Source: Actinacidiphila acidipaludis
Lineage (GTDB): Bacteria > Actinomycetota > Actinomycetes > Streptomycetales > Streptomycetaceae
Direction: 5' to 3'
Assembly: GCF_019890725.1 (NCBI RefSeq)
Contig: NZ_JAINZZ010000001.1
Location: 62,001-126,000, forward strand
Length of the DNA: 64,000 nt
Of the stretch, positions 49,639 through 58,147 are shown piece after piece. A program made the position numbers and the translations under genes. The notes under the pieces were generated by a model, which saw nothing but the letters and a program-made list of their open reading frames with translations, had not been told where the DNA came from and ran no database searches. How positions within the stretch are numbered: the stretch's first letter is position 1; each line of letters opens with the position of its first letter.

Positions 49639-51333
49639 GTGACGGGCACCATGGGGCAGCTGACGGCCCGGGACCGTCCGGCCGAAACGGCGGGCGCTGA
49701 ACCCGGGCGGCGCGTCGCCGCACTGATCGGCGCCCTGATCGAGGCTCTGCACCCCTCCGAGGTGTTGGCCGCCGTCACGCGGCACGTACTCCCCCTGGTG
49801 GGCGCCGACGGCCTGGTCGTCCATGACGTGACCGGCACGTCGCCCCAACTGATCGGCGTGGTCGGCTATCCGCCGTCGTTCACCACGCGGTTGCGCGCGA
49901 TGAGCGGGCCACCGGACGACCCCACCGAGGACATCGGATTCGTCACCTCCGTCGGGGAGTTCACCCGGCGCTGGCCCGCTCTGGCCGACCTGGCCCGCCT
50001 CAGCGGCATGCGGGCGTGGGCGATGCTGCCGCTGGTCTCCCGGGACCGGCGGGTCGGCTCGTGCGTCATCGCCTGGAAGCAGACCCACGCGTTCCGTCCC
50101 GAGGAGCGGGACCTGCTCGGGACCGTCGCCGTCTACATCGCCACCGCGCTGGACAACGCGCGGCTGTACGAGCAGGCCCACGGGCGCGCCGAGCGGCTGC
50201 AGCGTGAACTGCTGCCCCGCACGCAGCCCGAGCTGGTCGCCGTGCAGACGGCGACCCGCTGGCGCGCCACGGCCGGGCAGGACGTCGGAGGCGACTGGTA
50301 CGACACCGTCCCGCTGTCCGGCGGCAGGAGCCTGGCGGTGATCGGCGACGTGAGCGGACGCGGCCTGGAGCCGTCGATCACCATGGGGATCCTGCGTCAC
50401 ACGGTGCTCACCGTCGCGGCGCTCGACCTGCCGCTGGACGAGGTGATGGCCCGCGTCGGTGACGTCGTGGCCCGCGTGGGTGGTTCCTCCCCCTGGCCGT
50501 CCTTCCACGCCACCTGCCTCATGGCCCTGTACGACCCGACCCTCGGTGTGTGCACGCTCGCCAGCGCCGGCCATCCGGCGCCCGTCGTGGTGCGGCCCGG
50601 CCAGGAGCCGCGGAACCTCGACGTCACGGCAGGGTCGCCGCTCGGCTCCGCCCGGGACCTCGACCGGATCCCCGTCCCGGTCACCGAGACGGTGCTGGAG
50701 CCGGGCAGCACCCTGGTCCTGTTCACCAGGGGCCTCGTCGGCGGCGCCGGCACAGGACGCCTGATCGGGGTGATGTCCCGCTACCTGGCGACGGCGCCCG
50801 TGCCCGACGACCCGGATCCGCGAGCGCGGTGGCTCAGCGACATGTGCACGGTGATCACGCGGGAACTGCCTCCCGACGCCCGCCGCCAGGACGACGCCGC
50901 ACTGCTCGCCCTGAACACCGACCGTGTCCCCGCCGCCGACATCGCCGCCCGCGACCTTCCGTGCGTCCCGTCGTCCGCCGCGCGGGCCCGGAAGGTCGCC
51001 CTCGGCCAACTCCGCGCGTGGGGAAGGGAGGACCTGTCGGACGAGGCCGCGCTCGTGGTCAGCGAACTGGTCGGCAACACGGTCCGCCACGCGGTCGGCA
51101 TCGGCGCCGACGCGGCCGGTGACGACACGGGGATGATCCGCCTCCGGCTGCTGCGGCTCGGCGGCTCGCTGATCTGCGAGGTCTACGACGGCAGCGAGGC
51201 GACCCCACGCGTGCGGCATCCGGCACTCGACGACGAATTCGGCCGCGGCCTGCAGCTGGTCGCCCTCACGGCGGCCGGCTGGGGGGCTCGGTACACCGAA
51301 CACGGGAAGTGCATCTGGGCGAGCCTCGGATGA
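49639..51333 (+). CDS. GAF-PP2C-HATPase fused sensor phosphatase/anti-sigma kinase
   Basis: The 564-residue protein has a GAF domain (about 25-185, VLAAVTRHVLPLVGADGLVVHDV), a SpoIIE phosphatase domain (190-415: ERLQRELLPRTQPEL, DVGGDWYDTV, VIGDVSGRGLEPSITMG, LASAGHPAPVVV) and a C-terminal RsbW-like HATPase (440-560: AARARKVALGQLRAWGREDLSDEAALVVSELVGNTVRHA, FGRGLQLVALTAAGWGARY). Fusing phosphatase and anti-sigma kinase in one protein lets it both phosphorylate and dephosphorylate an antagonist. GTG at 49639 with GGAGGGT; ATG at 49651 is an alternative. Confidence 0.88.
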   Translation: MTGTMGQLTARDRPAETAGAEPGRRVAALIGALIEALHPSEVLAAVTRHVLPLVGADGLVVHDVTGTSPQLIGVVGYPPSFTTRLRAMSGPPDDPTEDIGFVTSVGEFTRRWPALADLARLSGMRAWAMLPLVSRDRRVGSCVIAWKQTHAFRPEERDLLGTVAVYIATALDNARLYEQAHGRAERLQRELLPRTQPELVAVQTATRWRATAGQDVGGDWYDTVPLSGGRSLAVIGDVSGRGLEPSITMGILRHTVLTVAALDLPLDEVMARVGDVVARVGGSSPWPSFHATCLMALYDPTLGVCTLASAGHPAPVVVRPGQEPRNLDVTAGSPLGSARDLDRIPVPVTETVLEPGSTLVLFTRGLVGGAGTGRLIGVMSRYLATAPVPDDPDPRARWLSDMCTVITRELPPDARRQDDAALLALNTDRVPAADIAARDLPCVPSSAARARKVALGQLRAWGREDLSDEAALVVSELVGNTVRHAVGIGADAAGDDTGMIRLRLLRLGGSLICEVYDGSEATPRVRHPALDDEFGRGLQLVALTAAGWGARYTEHGKCIWASLG

Positions 51334-51649
51334 TCCGCTCCGCGACGCCGGCCGGACGGTGTCCGGGGCCGGTCCGGGGCTGCCACCACCGCTTCGGCGC
51401 CGCTCCGTGATCGCACCACCGACGCCTTTTTGCCCGCTGCTCACCGCTTATGTCACAACTTCCCGGGGTGCCCTGTCGTATAGGTGAAAGCAGGCAGCAG
51501 CCCGCTTCCGGGAAGCCGCGGTCGGATGACCGGCTCGCCCCGCACGGTCTGCTCCATTCCGACGCGTGACCGCACGCCGGCGCGACACCACGGCCGTTTC
51601 CCTGTTCGGGACGGTCGGCGCCACATTCTGCCCAGGAAGGGCCTTTTCC
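51334..51649. other. Intergenic region and long leader of the hydrolase pair
   Basis: It holds the ECF41-type promoter at 51451; the remaining 170-base leader has no recognised riboswitch or ORF with a good ribosome site. Confidence 0.5.
51451..51477 (+). promoter_or_regulatory. ECF41-type promoter for the hydrolase pair
   Basis: TGTCACA (51451-51457), 16 bases, TGTC (51474-51477), about 170 bases before the ATG. Confidence 0.65.
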
Positions 51650-52528
51650 ATGAACAGTCGTTCGTTTCTCCGCCGTGCCCGCACTCCGCTCGCCGTCCTC
51701 GCGGCGGCGAGCATCGGAACCGGTGTCCTCGTCGCCATGGGCGGTTCCGCGAGCGCTTCGACGGGGCCGGCCCAGTCCGCGTCGTCCGCCCGGTCCACGG
51801 CCGGGGACAAGCCGACCGTGGTCCTCGTGCACGGTGCCTGGGCCGACGCGTCGAGCTGGAGCGGCGTGACCACCCGCCTGGAGAGCGCCGGCTACCACGT
51901 CGTCGCCCCGCCGAACAATCTGCGGGGTGTGAGCAGCGACGCCGCCTACCTGGCCGACTACCTCAAGACGATCCCGGGCCCGATCGTGCTGGTCGGCCAC
52001 TCCTACGGCGGCATGGTCATCACCAACGCCGCCCGCGGCAACAGCAACGTCAAGGAACTCGTGTACATCGACGCGTTCATCCCCGCGCAGGGGCAGTCCG
52101 CCGGGGACATCGCCGCCTCGAAGCCCGGTTCGGCGGTGACCGTGCAGGACCCGACCACGGTGTTCAACTTCGCGCCGTACCCCGGCGCACCGGCCGGCGA
52201 CGCGGACCTCTACCTGAAGCCGCAGGTCGTGAGCTCGGCGTTCGCCCAGGATCTGTCCGCGGAACAGCAGAACCAGATCATCGCGACGCAGCGCCCGCTG
52301 ACGGCTTCCGCCGTCACCGAGAAGTCCGGTGACCCGGCGTGGAAGACGATCCCGTCGTGGGCGCTGATCGGACGCCAGGACAAGATCATCCCGCCCGCGG
52401 CGCAGGAGGCGGCCGCCAAGGTCGCGCACGCCAAGGTGGAGGAGATCAACGCCTCCCACGTCTCCCTGATCTCCCGTCCCGACGCCGTGGCCGACTTCAT
52501 CGCCACCGCGGCGCGTGCCGCCGGCTGA
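51650..52528 (+). CDS. Secreted alpha/beta hydrolase (copy 1)
   Basis: The 292-residue protein starts MNSRSFLRRARTPLAVLAAASIGTGVLVAMGGSASAS, an export signal, then VVLVHGAWADASSWSGVTTRLESAGY (oxyanion HG), VLVGHSYGGMVI with the nucleophile Ser in GHSYGG, and a late HVSLISRPDAVADF providing the His. AGGAAGG precedes the ATG. The paralogue 45 bases downstream is the cytoplasmic version, and the two are probably co-transcribed from the promoter at 51451. Substrate unknown; esterase or haloperoxidase-like. Confidence 0.87.
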   Translation: MNSRSFLRRARTPLAVLAAASIGTGVLVAMGGSASASTGPAQSASSARSTAGDKPTVVLVHGAWADASSWSGVTTRLESAGYHVVAPPNNLRGVSSDAAYLADYLKTIPGPIVLVGHSYGGMVITNAARGNSNVKELVYIDAFIPAQGQSAGDIAASKPGSAVTVQDPTTVFNFAPYPGAPAGDADLYLKPQVVSSAFAQDLSAEQQNQIIATQRPLTASAVTEKSGDPAWKTIPSWALIGRQDKIIPPAAQEAAAKVAHAKVEEINASHVSLISRPDAVADFIATAARAAG

Positions 52529-52572
52529 CGCACGGTCTCGTCACGTCCACAGCGATCCCGAAAGGGCCTGCC

Positions 52573-53304
52573 ATGCACATCCACGCACACCGCCAGACGA
52601 CCACCGTGGTCCTCGTCCACGGGGCGTTCGCCGATTCCTCCAGCTGGAACGGTGTCATCAAGAAGCTGAAGCACGAGGGTTTCCCGGTGGTCGCGGTCGC
52701 GAACCCGCTGCGCGGGCTGAGCGGCGACGCCGCCTACGTCAGGGACGTCCTGGCCGGCATCGACGGCCCGGTGGTTCTCGTCGGGCACTCGTACGGCGGG
52801 GCGGTGATCAGCGACGCCGCCCGTGATTCCGACAAGGTCAAGGCGCTCGTGTACGTCGCCGCCTTCCTCCCGGAGAGGGGGGAGAGCGCGAACGAACTGG
52901 CGGTCAAGTTCCCGGGAAGTTCGCTCGGTGAGGCCCTGCGTCCCGTGCCGATCACCCTGCCCGACGGCTCCCAGGACGTCGATCTCTCCATCGACCCGTC
53001 CCGGTACCACCACCAGTTCGCCGCGGACGTGCCGGCGCACGTCGCCGACATCATGGCGGTCACCCAGCGTCCCGCCACCGCCGGTGCGCTCGGTGAGGCC
53101 GCGTCCGAGCCCGCCTGGCGGACGATCCCCTCCTGGAGTGTCGTTGCCACCGAGGACCTGAACATCCCCCGGGAGCTGCAGATCTTCATGGCGGACCGGG
53201 CTCAGGCCCAGGTGCGGGAGGTCGCGGCCTCGCACGCCGTGAGCGTGTCCCACCCGGAGACCGTCGCCCGTGTCATCGAAGAGGCGGCGGGGGCGGTCGG
53301 CTGA
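52573..53304 (+). CDS. Cytoplasmic alpha/beta hydrolase (copy 2)
   Basis: The 243-residue protein has VVLVHGAFADSSSWNGVIKKLKHEGF, VVLVGHSYGGAVISDAARDSDKV (nucleophile Ser) and SHAVSVSHPETVARVI (His). It closely follows copy 1 but lacks the signal peptide. GAAAGGG precedes the ATG. Same operon as copy 1, then a strong terminator. Substrate unknown. Confidence 0.88.
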   Translation: MHIHAHRQTTTVVLVHGAFADSSSWNGVIKKLKHEGFPVVAVANPLRGLSGDAAYVRDVLAGIDGPVVLVGHSYGGAVISDAARDSDKVKALVYVAAFLPERGESANELAVKFPGSSLGEALRPVPITLPDGSQDVDLSIDPSRYHHQFAADVPAHVADIMAVTQRPATAGALGEAASEPAWRTIPSWSVVATEDLNIPRELQIFMADRAQAQVREVAASHAVSVSHPETVARVIEEAAGAVG

Positions 53305-53318
53305 CGGCCCGCACGGCC

Positions 53319-53355
53319 AGGGGCGGGGCGGCGAGGTGAACGCCGCCCCGCCCCT
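53319..53355. terminator. Bidirectional terminator between the hydrolases and the LAL gene
   Basis: Fifteen-base perfect arms (53319-53333 and 53341-53355) with a seven-base loop AGGTGAA between convergent genes. Confidence 0.85.
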
Positions 53356-53396
53356 TCGACGTGACATCGGTCCTGCCGTGCCCGGACGTCGGGCCC

Positions 53397-56183
53397 TCAC
53401 GCCGTGCGGCCGGGCGCACCACCGGCCGGCGTTCCCTGGTCGAGGGTGGCGAGGGCGGCGGCGAGCTTGCCCCGGCTGGTGACGCCCAGGCGCGGATAGA
53501 TCTGGTACAGGTGGGCCCCGACGGTGCGGTGGGAGATGAACAACCGCTCGCCGATCTCCCGGTTGCTCAGTCCCTGTGACGCCAGCTCGGCTATCTGCCG
53601 CTGCTGGGCCGACAGTTGCACTCCCCTCGTGGCGTTCCGCCGGCCGCCCGACGCACCGGCGGCGCGCAACTGCTCGCGGGACGCCTCGGCCCAGGGGCGC
53701 GCGCCGATCCGGTCGAACTCGTCACGGGCGAGTCGCAGCGGGGTGCGGGCGTCCACGTTGCGGCGCTGCCGGCGCAGCCACCGCCCGTGGTGCAGGTGCA
53801 GGCGGGCGTGCGACAGCGTCCAGGCGGCCGGCAGCGCGGCGAGCGCCGCGGCGTAGGCCTCCTCGGCCAGGTCGTCCGGTGCCAGCACCGCGTCGGTGTA
53901 GACGCGGGCGACCACCATCATCTCCGACGGCAGCTCGCGGGCCAGCTCCGGAAGACCGGCCAGCACCTCCCGTACCGGTTCGACCGTGCCGGCGGCCACC
54001 GCCGCGTCCGCCAGGTCCGGGGCGAGCAGCCAGCGGCGCACGGAGTGGTAGTGGGGATCGTCCGGATCGAAGGCGCGCGCGAGCAGTTCGTAGGCCTCCG
54101 CCGGGCGCCCGCCGTACAGCGCGAGAAGCGCGTCGGTCTGCTGCGCGGTGACGGCGGCGTACGGCATGGCGGAGAAGAGGCTGTGGCCGCGCAGTTCGCG
54201 TTGTGACCGGGCCGCCTCCTCATTCTCCCCGCGCATGGCCGCCACCAGGCCGGCCGTGGCCTTCAGGCCCAGCCAGACGATCCACTCACCGGTCTCCTCG
54301 GCCAGGACCAGCCCCTCGGCGGATTCCTCGCGGGCCTGGTCGAGTTGGCCGAGGTACGGCCGCGGCCAGCTGGCGGCGAGCGAACGCGCGAGCAGCCCGA
54401 GCCGGCCCTGCGAGCGCCACGCCGCGGAGGCCAGCGCCATGAACCGTGCCGCACTGCTGGACTCGCCGACGGCCATCGCGCCGCTTCCGAGGAAGTGCTG
54501 GGTCCTGCCGTCATCGCGGTCCGGACTGCGTGACGCCAGCCGCTCGACGAGGTCGGTTCCGTAGCGGTACGGCTCGGTGTACGCGCGGACCAAGAGGACC
54601 AGGGGAGCGTCGGGGTCGGGGTCCCATCGGTCCAGCTCCTGCGCGGCCTGGGCGCGCACCCGGGCGTCGCCGTCCTGGAAGAAGCAGCGTGCTGCGGCAC
54701 GCCACAGCAGGTTCTCGGCGACGTCGCGGGCACCGGTGTCGAACGCGGGGGCCGCGGCGGTGACCATGTCGTGGATCCGTCGCTGCGGCTCGTCCGGCTC
54801 GAAGGCCGCCTTGTCGGAGACCACCATGAGCCGGGCCCGGGCGACGGGTCCGAGCTCGTTCATGTCGGCGCGGTTCAGCAGCGCCTGGGTCTGTGCGCGG
54901 TCGTTGATCTCTCCGGCCAGCTCGGCGGCCCGGACCAGGATGTCCGTCCTGCGGCCCGCGTCCAGGACGAGTTCGGCAGCCTGCCGCAGCGCCGGGATGG
55001 CCGCCGCCGGCTTCCCACCGGCCTGGGAGGCGTCGGCGAACCGTTCGAGCCGGGCGGCCAGTTCCTCGTCCGGTCCCAGCGTGGACGAGGCCAGGTGCAT
55101 GAGGTGACGATCGGGCAGGTCGTCCATCACGGCCGCGAGGGCGCGGTGGGCCGCCAGCCGCTCGGCCACCGCGGCCCGGGTGTAGATCGCCGAGCGCATC
55201 AGCGGATGCTGGAACTCGGGAGTGCGGCCGACCAGGGTGACCAGGTCCGCCTCGACCGCCTGCTGCAGCGCGTCCACCGACACGGGGGAGCCGCAGAGAC
55301 GGCTCGACGCCTCCAGCAGCCGGTCCAGCGGTGCGTGCGGTTCCGCTGCCAGAGCCAGGAGGAAGGCCCGGCACTCGCGGCTCGCCGAATCGGTGCGCGC
55401 GGCGAACGCCGCCTCCAGCCGCAGTGTCAGCGGCAGGTTGTCCGCCTGTGCGGGCACGCCCCGCACCGACTTGGGGAGCTCCACCAGTGCCAGCGGATTG
55501 CCCGCGGCGTGCTCGAGGACGAACGAGCGTACGGCGGGGGACAGTTCGGGTGCGCCCGCATCGAGCAGCCGGGTCGCCGCCTGTTCGCCCAGGGGCTCGA
55601 GGCGGAGGTCCGGGTGCGCGCTGAGGCTGAACGAGTCGAAGGAGTGCGTCCGGCCCGCGGCGAGGACCAGGATGGGGAGGTGGCGGGTGCGGCGCGAGAC
55701 GAACCTGAGCACGTCCCGGCTCGACGAGTCGATCCACTGCACGTCGTCGACCAGCACCAGGACCGGCCGGCGGTCGGCCGCGTCCGCGAGCAGTTCCAGT
55801 ACGGCCAGTCCGATGCGGAAGATCGCGGGCTCGCCCTCCGCGGGGCGGAACACGTCGTCCAGCGCCAGCCGCAGTGGCGCCGGCAAGGTGCGGATGCCCG
55901 GAACGGTCGATTGCAGCAACTGCTGCAGGGCGGCGAACGGCAGCCACTGCTCGGTCTCCACGCCGGAGGCGCGCAGCACCCGGAAGCCCCGCCCGGCGGC
56001 TTCGGCGCCGGCCGTCCGCAGGACCGCGGACTTGCCCACCCCGGCGGTGCCGTGGATCAGGAGCGCGCTGCCGCGCCCGGCGGCCGCGTCGGTCAGCAAC
56101 CCGCGCACGGTACGGAGTTCCTCGTCCCGTCCGATCATCGCTCGCGGGACAGTGCCGCTCTCCGCCCAACCTTCCACAGCCAC
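53397..56183 (-). CDS. LAL (large ATP-binding LuxR) transcriptional regulator
   Basis: The 928-residue protein has an N-terminal P-loop ATPase (GTAGVGKS at 45-52, LVLVDDVQWID near 150), a long helical TPR-like middle and a C-terminal LuxR HTH (SAQQRQIAELASQGLSNREIGERLFISHRTVGAHLYQIYPRLGVTSR, about 865-915). LAL regulators activate metabolic or antibiotic genes in response to nucleotides or small molecules. Length is typical. GTG start at 56183; an internal ATG (MIGRDEEL) is also possible. Nearest possible targets are the cupin and hydrolases. Confidence 0.9.
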   Translation of the reverse strand: MAVEGWAESGTVPRAMIGRDEELRTVRGLLTDAAAGRGSALLIHGTAGVGKSAVLRTAGAEAAGRGFRVLRASGVETEQWLPFAALQQLLQSTVPGIRTLPAPLRLALDDVFRPAEGEPAIFRIGLAVLELLADAADRRPVLVLVDDVQWIDSSSRDVLRFVSRRTRHLPILVLAAGRTHSFDSFSLSAHPDLRLEPLGEQAATRLLDAGAPELSPAVRSFVLEHAAGNPLALVELPKSVRGVPAQADNLPLTLRLEAAFAARTDSASRECRAFLLALAAEPHAPLDRLLEASSRLCGSPVSVDALQQAVEADLVTLVGRTPEFQHPLMRSAIYTRAAVAERLAAHRALAAVMDDLPDRHLMHLASSTLGPDEELAARLERFADASQAGGKPAAAIPALRQAAELVLDAGRRTDILVRAAELAGEINDRAQTQALLNRADMNELGPVARARLMVVSDKAAFEPDEPQRRIHDMVTAAAPAFDTGARDVAENLLWRAAARCFFQDGDARVRAQAAQELDRWDPDPDAPLVLLVRAYTEPYRYGTDLVERLASRSPDRDDGRTQHFLGSGAMAVGESSSAARFMALASAAWRSQGRLGLLARSLAASWPRPYLGQLDQAREESAEGLVLAEETGEWIVWLGLKATAGLVAAMRGENEEAARSQRELRGHSLFSAMPYAAVTAQQTDALLALYGGRPAEAYELLARAFDPDDPHYHSVRRWLLAPDLADAAVAAGTVEPVREVLAGLPELARELPSEMMVVARVYTDAVLAPDDLAEEAYAAALAALPAAWTLSHARLHLHHGRWLRRQRRNVDARTPLRLARDEFDRIGARPWAEASREQLRAAGASGGRRNATRGVQLSAQQRQIAELASQGLSNREIGERLFISHRTVGAHLYQIYPRLGVTSRGKLAAALATLDQGTPAGGAPGRTA

Positions 56184-56600
56184 GTCCTAGCCCGCACGTC
56201 CGGCTCCGCGACGGTCACGTTCCGCAGTCGCCCTTCGCGGCCCGCCGCATGATGGCGGTCCCTGTCCTCATCGTCCTCATCGTCCTCATCATCGCATCAG
56301 GCCCTCGCCGATGCCGCACGGCGTCGGCATGGCGATCGAGCGCATACTCCGTGCCCGGCTGCGAGCACGCACCGTCACAGTCAAAGCCATCACCTGCCGC
56401 ACTTCCTGGCGCGAAGCGGCCGGAATCGCCGCGCGGCCGGCGACGCCCGAGGCGCGCCGCCGATCGCGTGCACCGTTCGGCCGCGCGGCGCGTCACAGAT
56501 CGCGGGCATGCCCTGTCTCTACCGGTGAGGAACAGTTGTCGTCCGGAACCGCCCACGCGAGATCGCGCGTTCCGGGCCTGCCCACGGAGGTGTAACAGCA
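56184..56600. other. Intergenic region with a 9-base tandem repeat and a promoter
   Basis: Three copies of TCCTCATCG-like units run at 56267-56295 just upstream of the LAL start; the ECF41-type promoter at 56491 serves the cupin gene. No gene was seen in the rest of the 417 bases. Confidence 0.55.
56491..56517 (+). promoter_or_regulatory. ECF41-type promoter for the cupin gene
   Basis: CGTCACA (56491-56497), 16 bases, TGTC (56514-56517), 84 bases before the GTG start. The -35 differs at one base. Confidence 0.55.
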
Positions 56601-57020
56601 GTGCACGTGCACGGGATGGAATCAGCCGACGGGACCGGACCCACCATGCTGGCGGACGTCAAGCCGCCCTTCATCCCCGAGGGCGCCTCGGGAATGACCG
56701 TCCTCGTCGAGTGGCCCCCGGGGAACCCGGGGACTCCCCCGCACCGCCACTCGGGGCCGTGCTTCGGCTACGTCATCGAGGGCGAGGTCCGCTGGGAGCT
56801 CGAAGGGGAGCCGGAGCACATCATCAAGGCCGGTGAGACCTTCTGGGAGCCGGGCGGCGACGTGATCCACTACCAGAACGGCAACGCCTCGGACGAGGTG
56901 CCCGCCAAGTACGTCGTGTTCATGATGTGCGCACCGGGCCAGCCGATGCTCACGCTGGTCGACGACGAGGAGCTGGCGCAGCGAGCCCACCTGCGCGCGC
57001 CGCGTCCCTCCGAGAGCTGA
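56601..57020 (+). CDS. Cupin-domain protein
   Basis: The 139-residue protein has a single cupin: PPHRHSGPCFGYVIEGEVRWELEGEPEHIIKAGETFWEPGGDVIHYQNGN, with the HRH and later E/H metal-ligand pattern, so it probably binds Mn, Fe or Zn. GTG start with GGAGG eight bases upstream. Substrate unknown. It may share the ECF41 regulon through the promoter at 56491. Confidence 0.83.
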   Translation: MHVHGMESADGTGPTMLADVKPPFIPEGASGMTVLVEWPPGNPGTPPHRHSGPCFGYVIEGEVRWELEGEPEHIIKAGETFWEPGGDVIHYQNGNASDEVPAKYVVFMMCAPGQPMLTLVDDEELAQRAHLRAPRPSES

Positions 57021-57117
57021 CCCGGCCGCCGGGGCGGGAGCGGATCCAGCCCGCTCTCGTCCCGGCCGCGGGAAATCGCGTTGACGTCCCCCGGGCGGTG
57101 GGAAACCATCGCTGCCC

Positions 57118-57867
57118 ATGCTGCAGAGTGAGATCTGGGACGAGCGGACCGCGCGGCGTTACGACACTCCGGGGACCGGCATGTTCGCACCGGCGGTGCT
57201 GGGGCCGACGGTGGATCGTCTCGTGGAACTCGCGGACGGCGGGCGGGCGTTGGAGCTCGCCATCGGAACCGGGCGGGTCGCGGTGCCGCTGGCGGAGCGC
57301 GGGGTACCCGTCAGCGGCATCGAGCTGTCGGAGCCGATGCTCGCCCGGCTCCGGGCGAAGGCGGACGACGCCGCTATTCCGGTCGTCGTCGGCGACATGG
57401 CCACCGCGCTCGTGCCGGGCGAGTTCCAGCTGGTCTATCTCGTCTTCAACACCATCTCCAACCTGCTCACGCAGGCCGGGCAGGTCGCCTGCTTCCGCAA
57501 CGCCGCACGCCATCTCGCGCCCGGCGGCCGGTTCGTCGTGGAGCTCTGGGTCCCGGAACTGCGCAAGCTGCCGCCCGGTCAGCAGGCCGTGGTCTGGGAG
57601 AGCGCGACGGGCTACATCGGACTCGACACCTACGACGTCCTGCACCAGCAGGTCGTCTCGCACCACTTCCGCTTCGACCCGGAGGCCGGCCACGAGGCCG
57701 AGCTGTCCCGCAGCCCGCACCGCTACATCTGGCCCGCAGAACTCGACCTGATGGCCGAGCTGGCCGGAATGACCCTGGAGTCCCGGCACGCCGACTGGTC
57801 GGGCGCGGAATTCACGGCGGACTCGCGTTCCCACGTCTCGGTCTACCGCAAGCCCGGGCCGTTCTAG
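57118..57867 (+). CDS. SAM-dependent methyltransferase
   Basis: The 249-residue protein has class I motif I (ALELAIGTGRVAVPLAERGV), motif II-like SGIELSEPMLARLRAKA, VVGDMATALVPGEFQLVYLVFNTISNLLTQ and RHLAPGGRFVVELWVPEL. Acceptor unknown. It is separated from the cupin by about 100 bases; a joint operon is possible. Confidence 0.87.
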   Translation: MLQSEIWDERTARRYDTPGTGMFAPAVLGPTVDRLVELADGGRALELAIGTGRVAVPLAERGVPVSGIELSEPMLARLRAKADDAAIPVVVGDMATALVPGEFQLVYLVFNTISNLLTQAGQVACFRNAARHLAPGGRFVVELWVPELRKLPPGQQAVVWESATGYIGLDTYDVLHQQVVSHHFRFDPEAGHEAELSRSPHRYIWPAELDLMAELAGMTLESRHADWSGAEFTADSRSHVSVYRKPGPF

Positions 57868-58147
57868 GCCCATACGCGCCGGAGGGCCTCGTCCCGCGGT
57901 GAGCGCGAGCCGCTCAGGACCCCCAACTGCTGTTCCGACGGCTTTCGTTGCCCTCGGTGCGGTCTGCCGTTCGGTGAGCGGACACCGGTGGAGGGATTCA
58001 CGCCGTTCCATCCCGGCACGGGGCAACTGTGCCGTGGCACAACGGGGTCATGGCTCAAAGGTGCCAGGCCCCGCCCATTGTTCGCCGCTCGAAGCAGCCC
58101 CCATGATCCGGAAGTCATCCGCTCTTCAACCACATGGGGAGTCCCCC

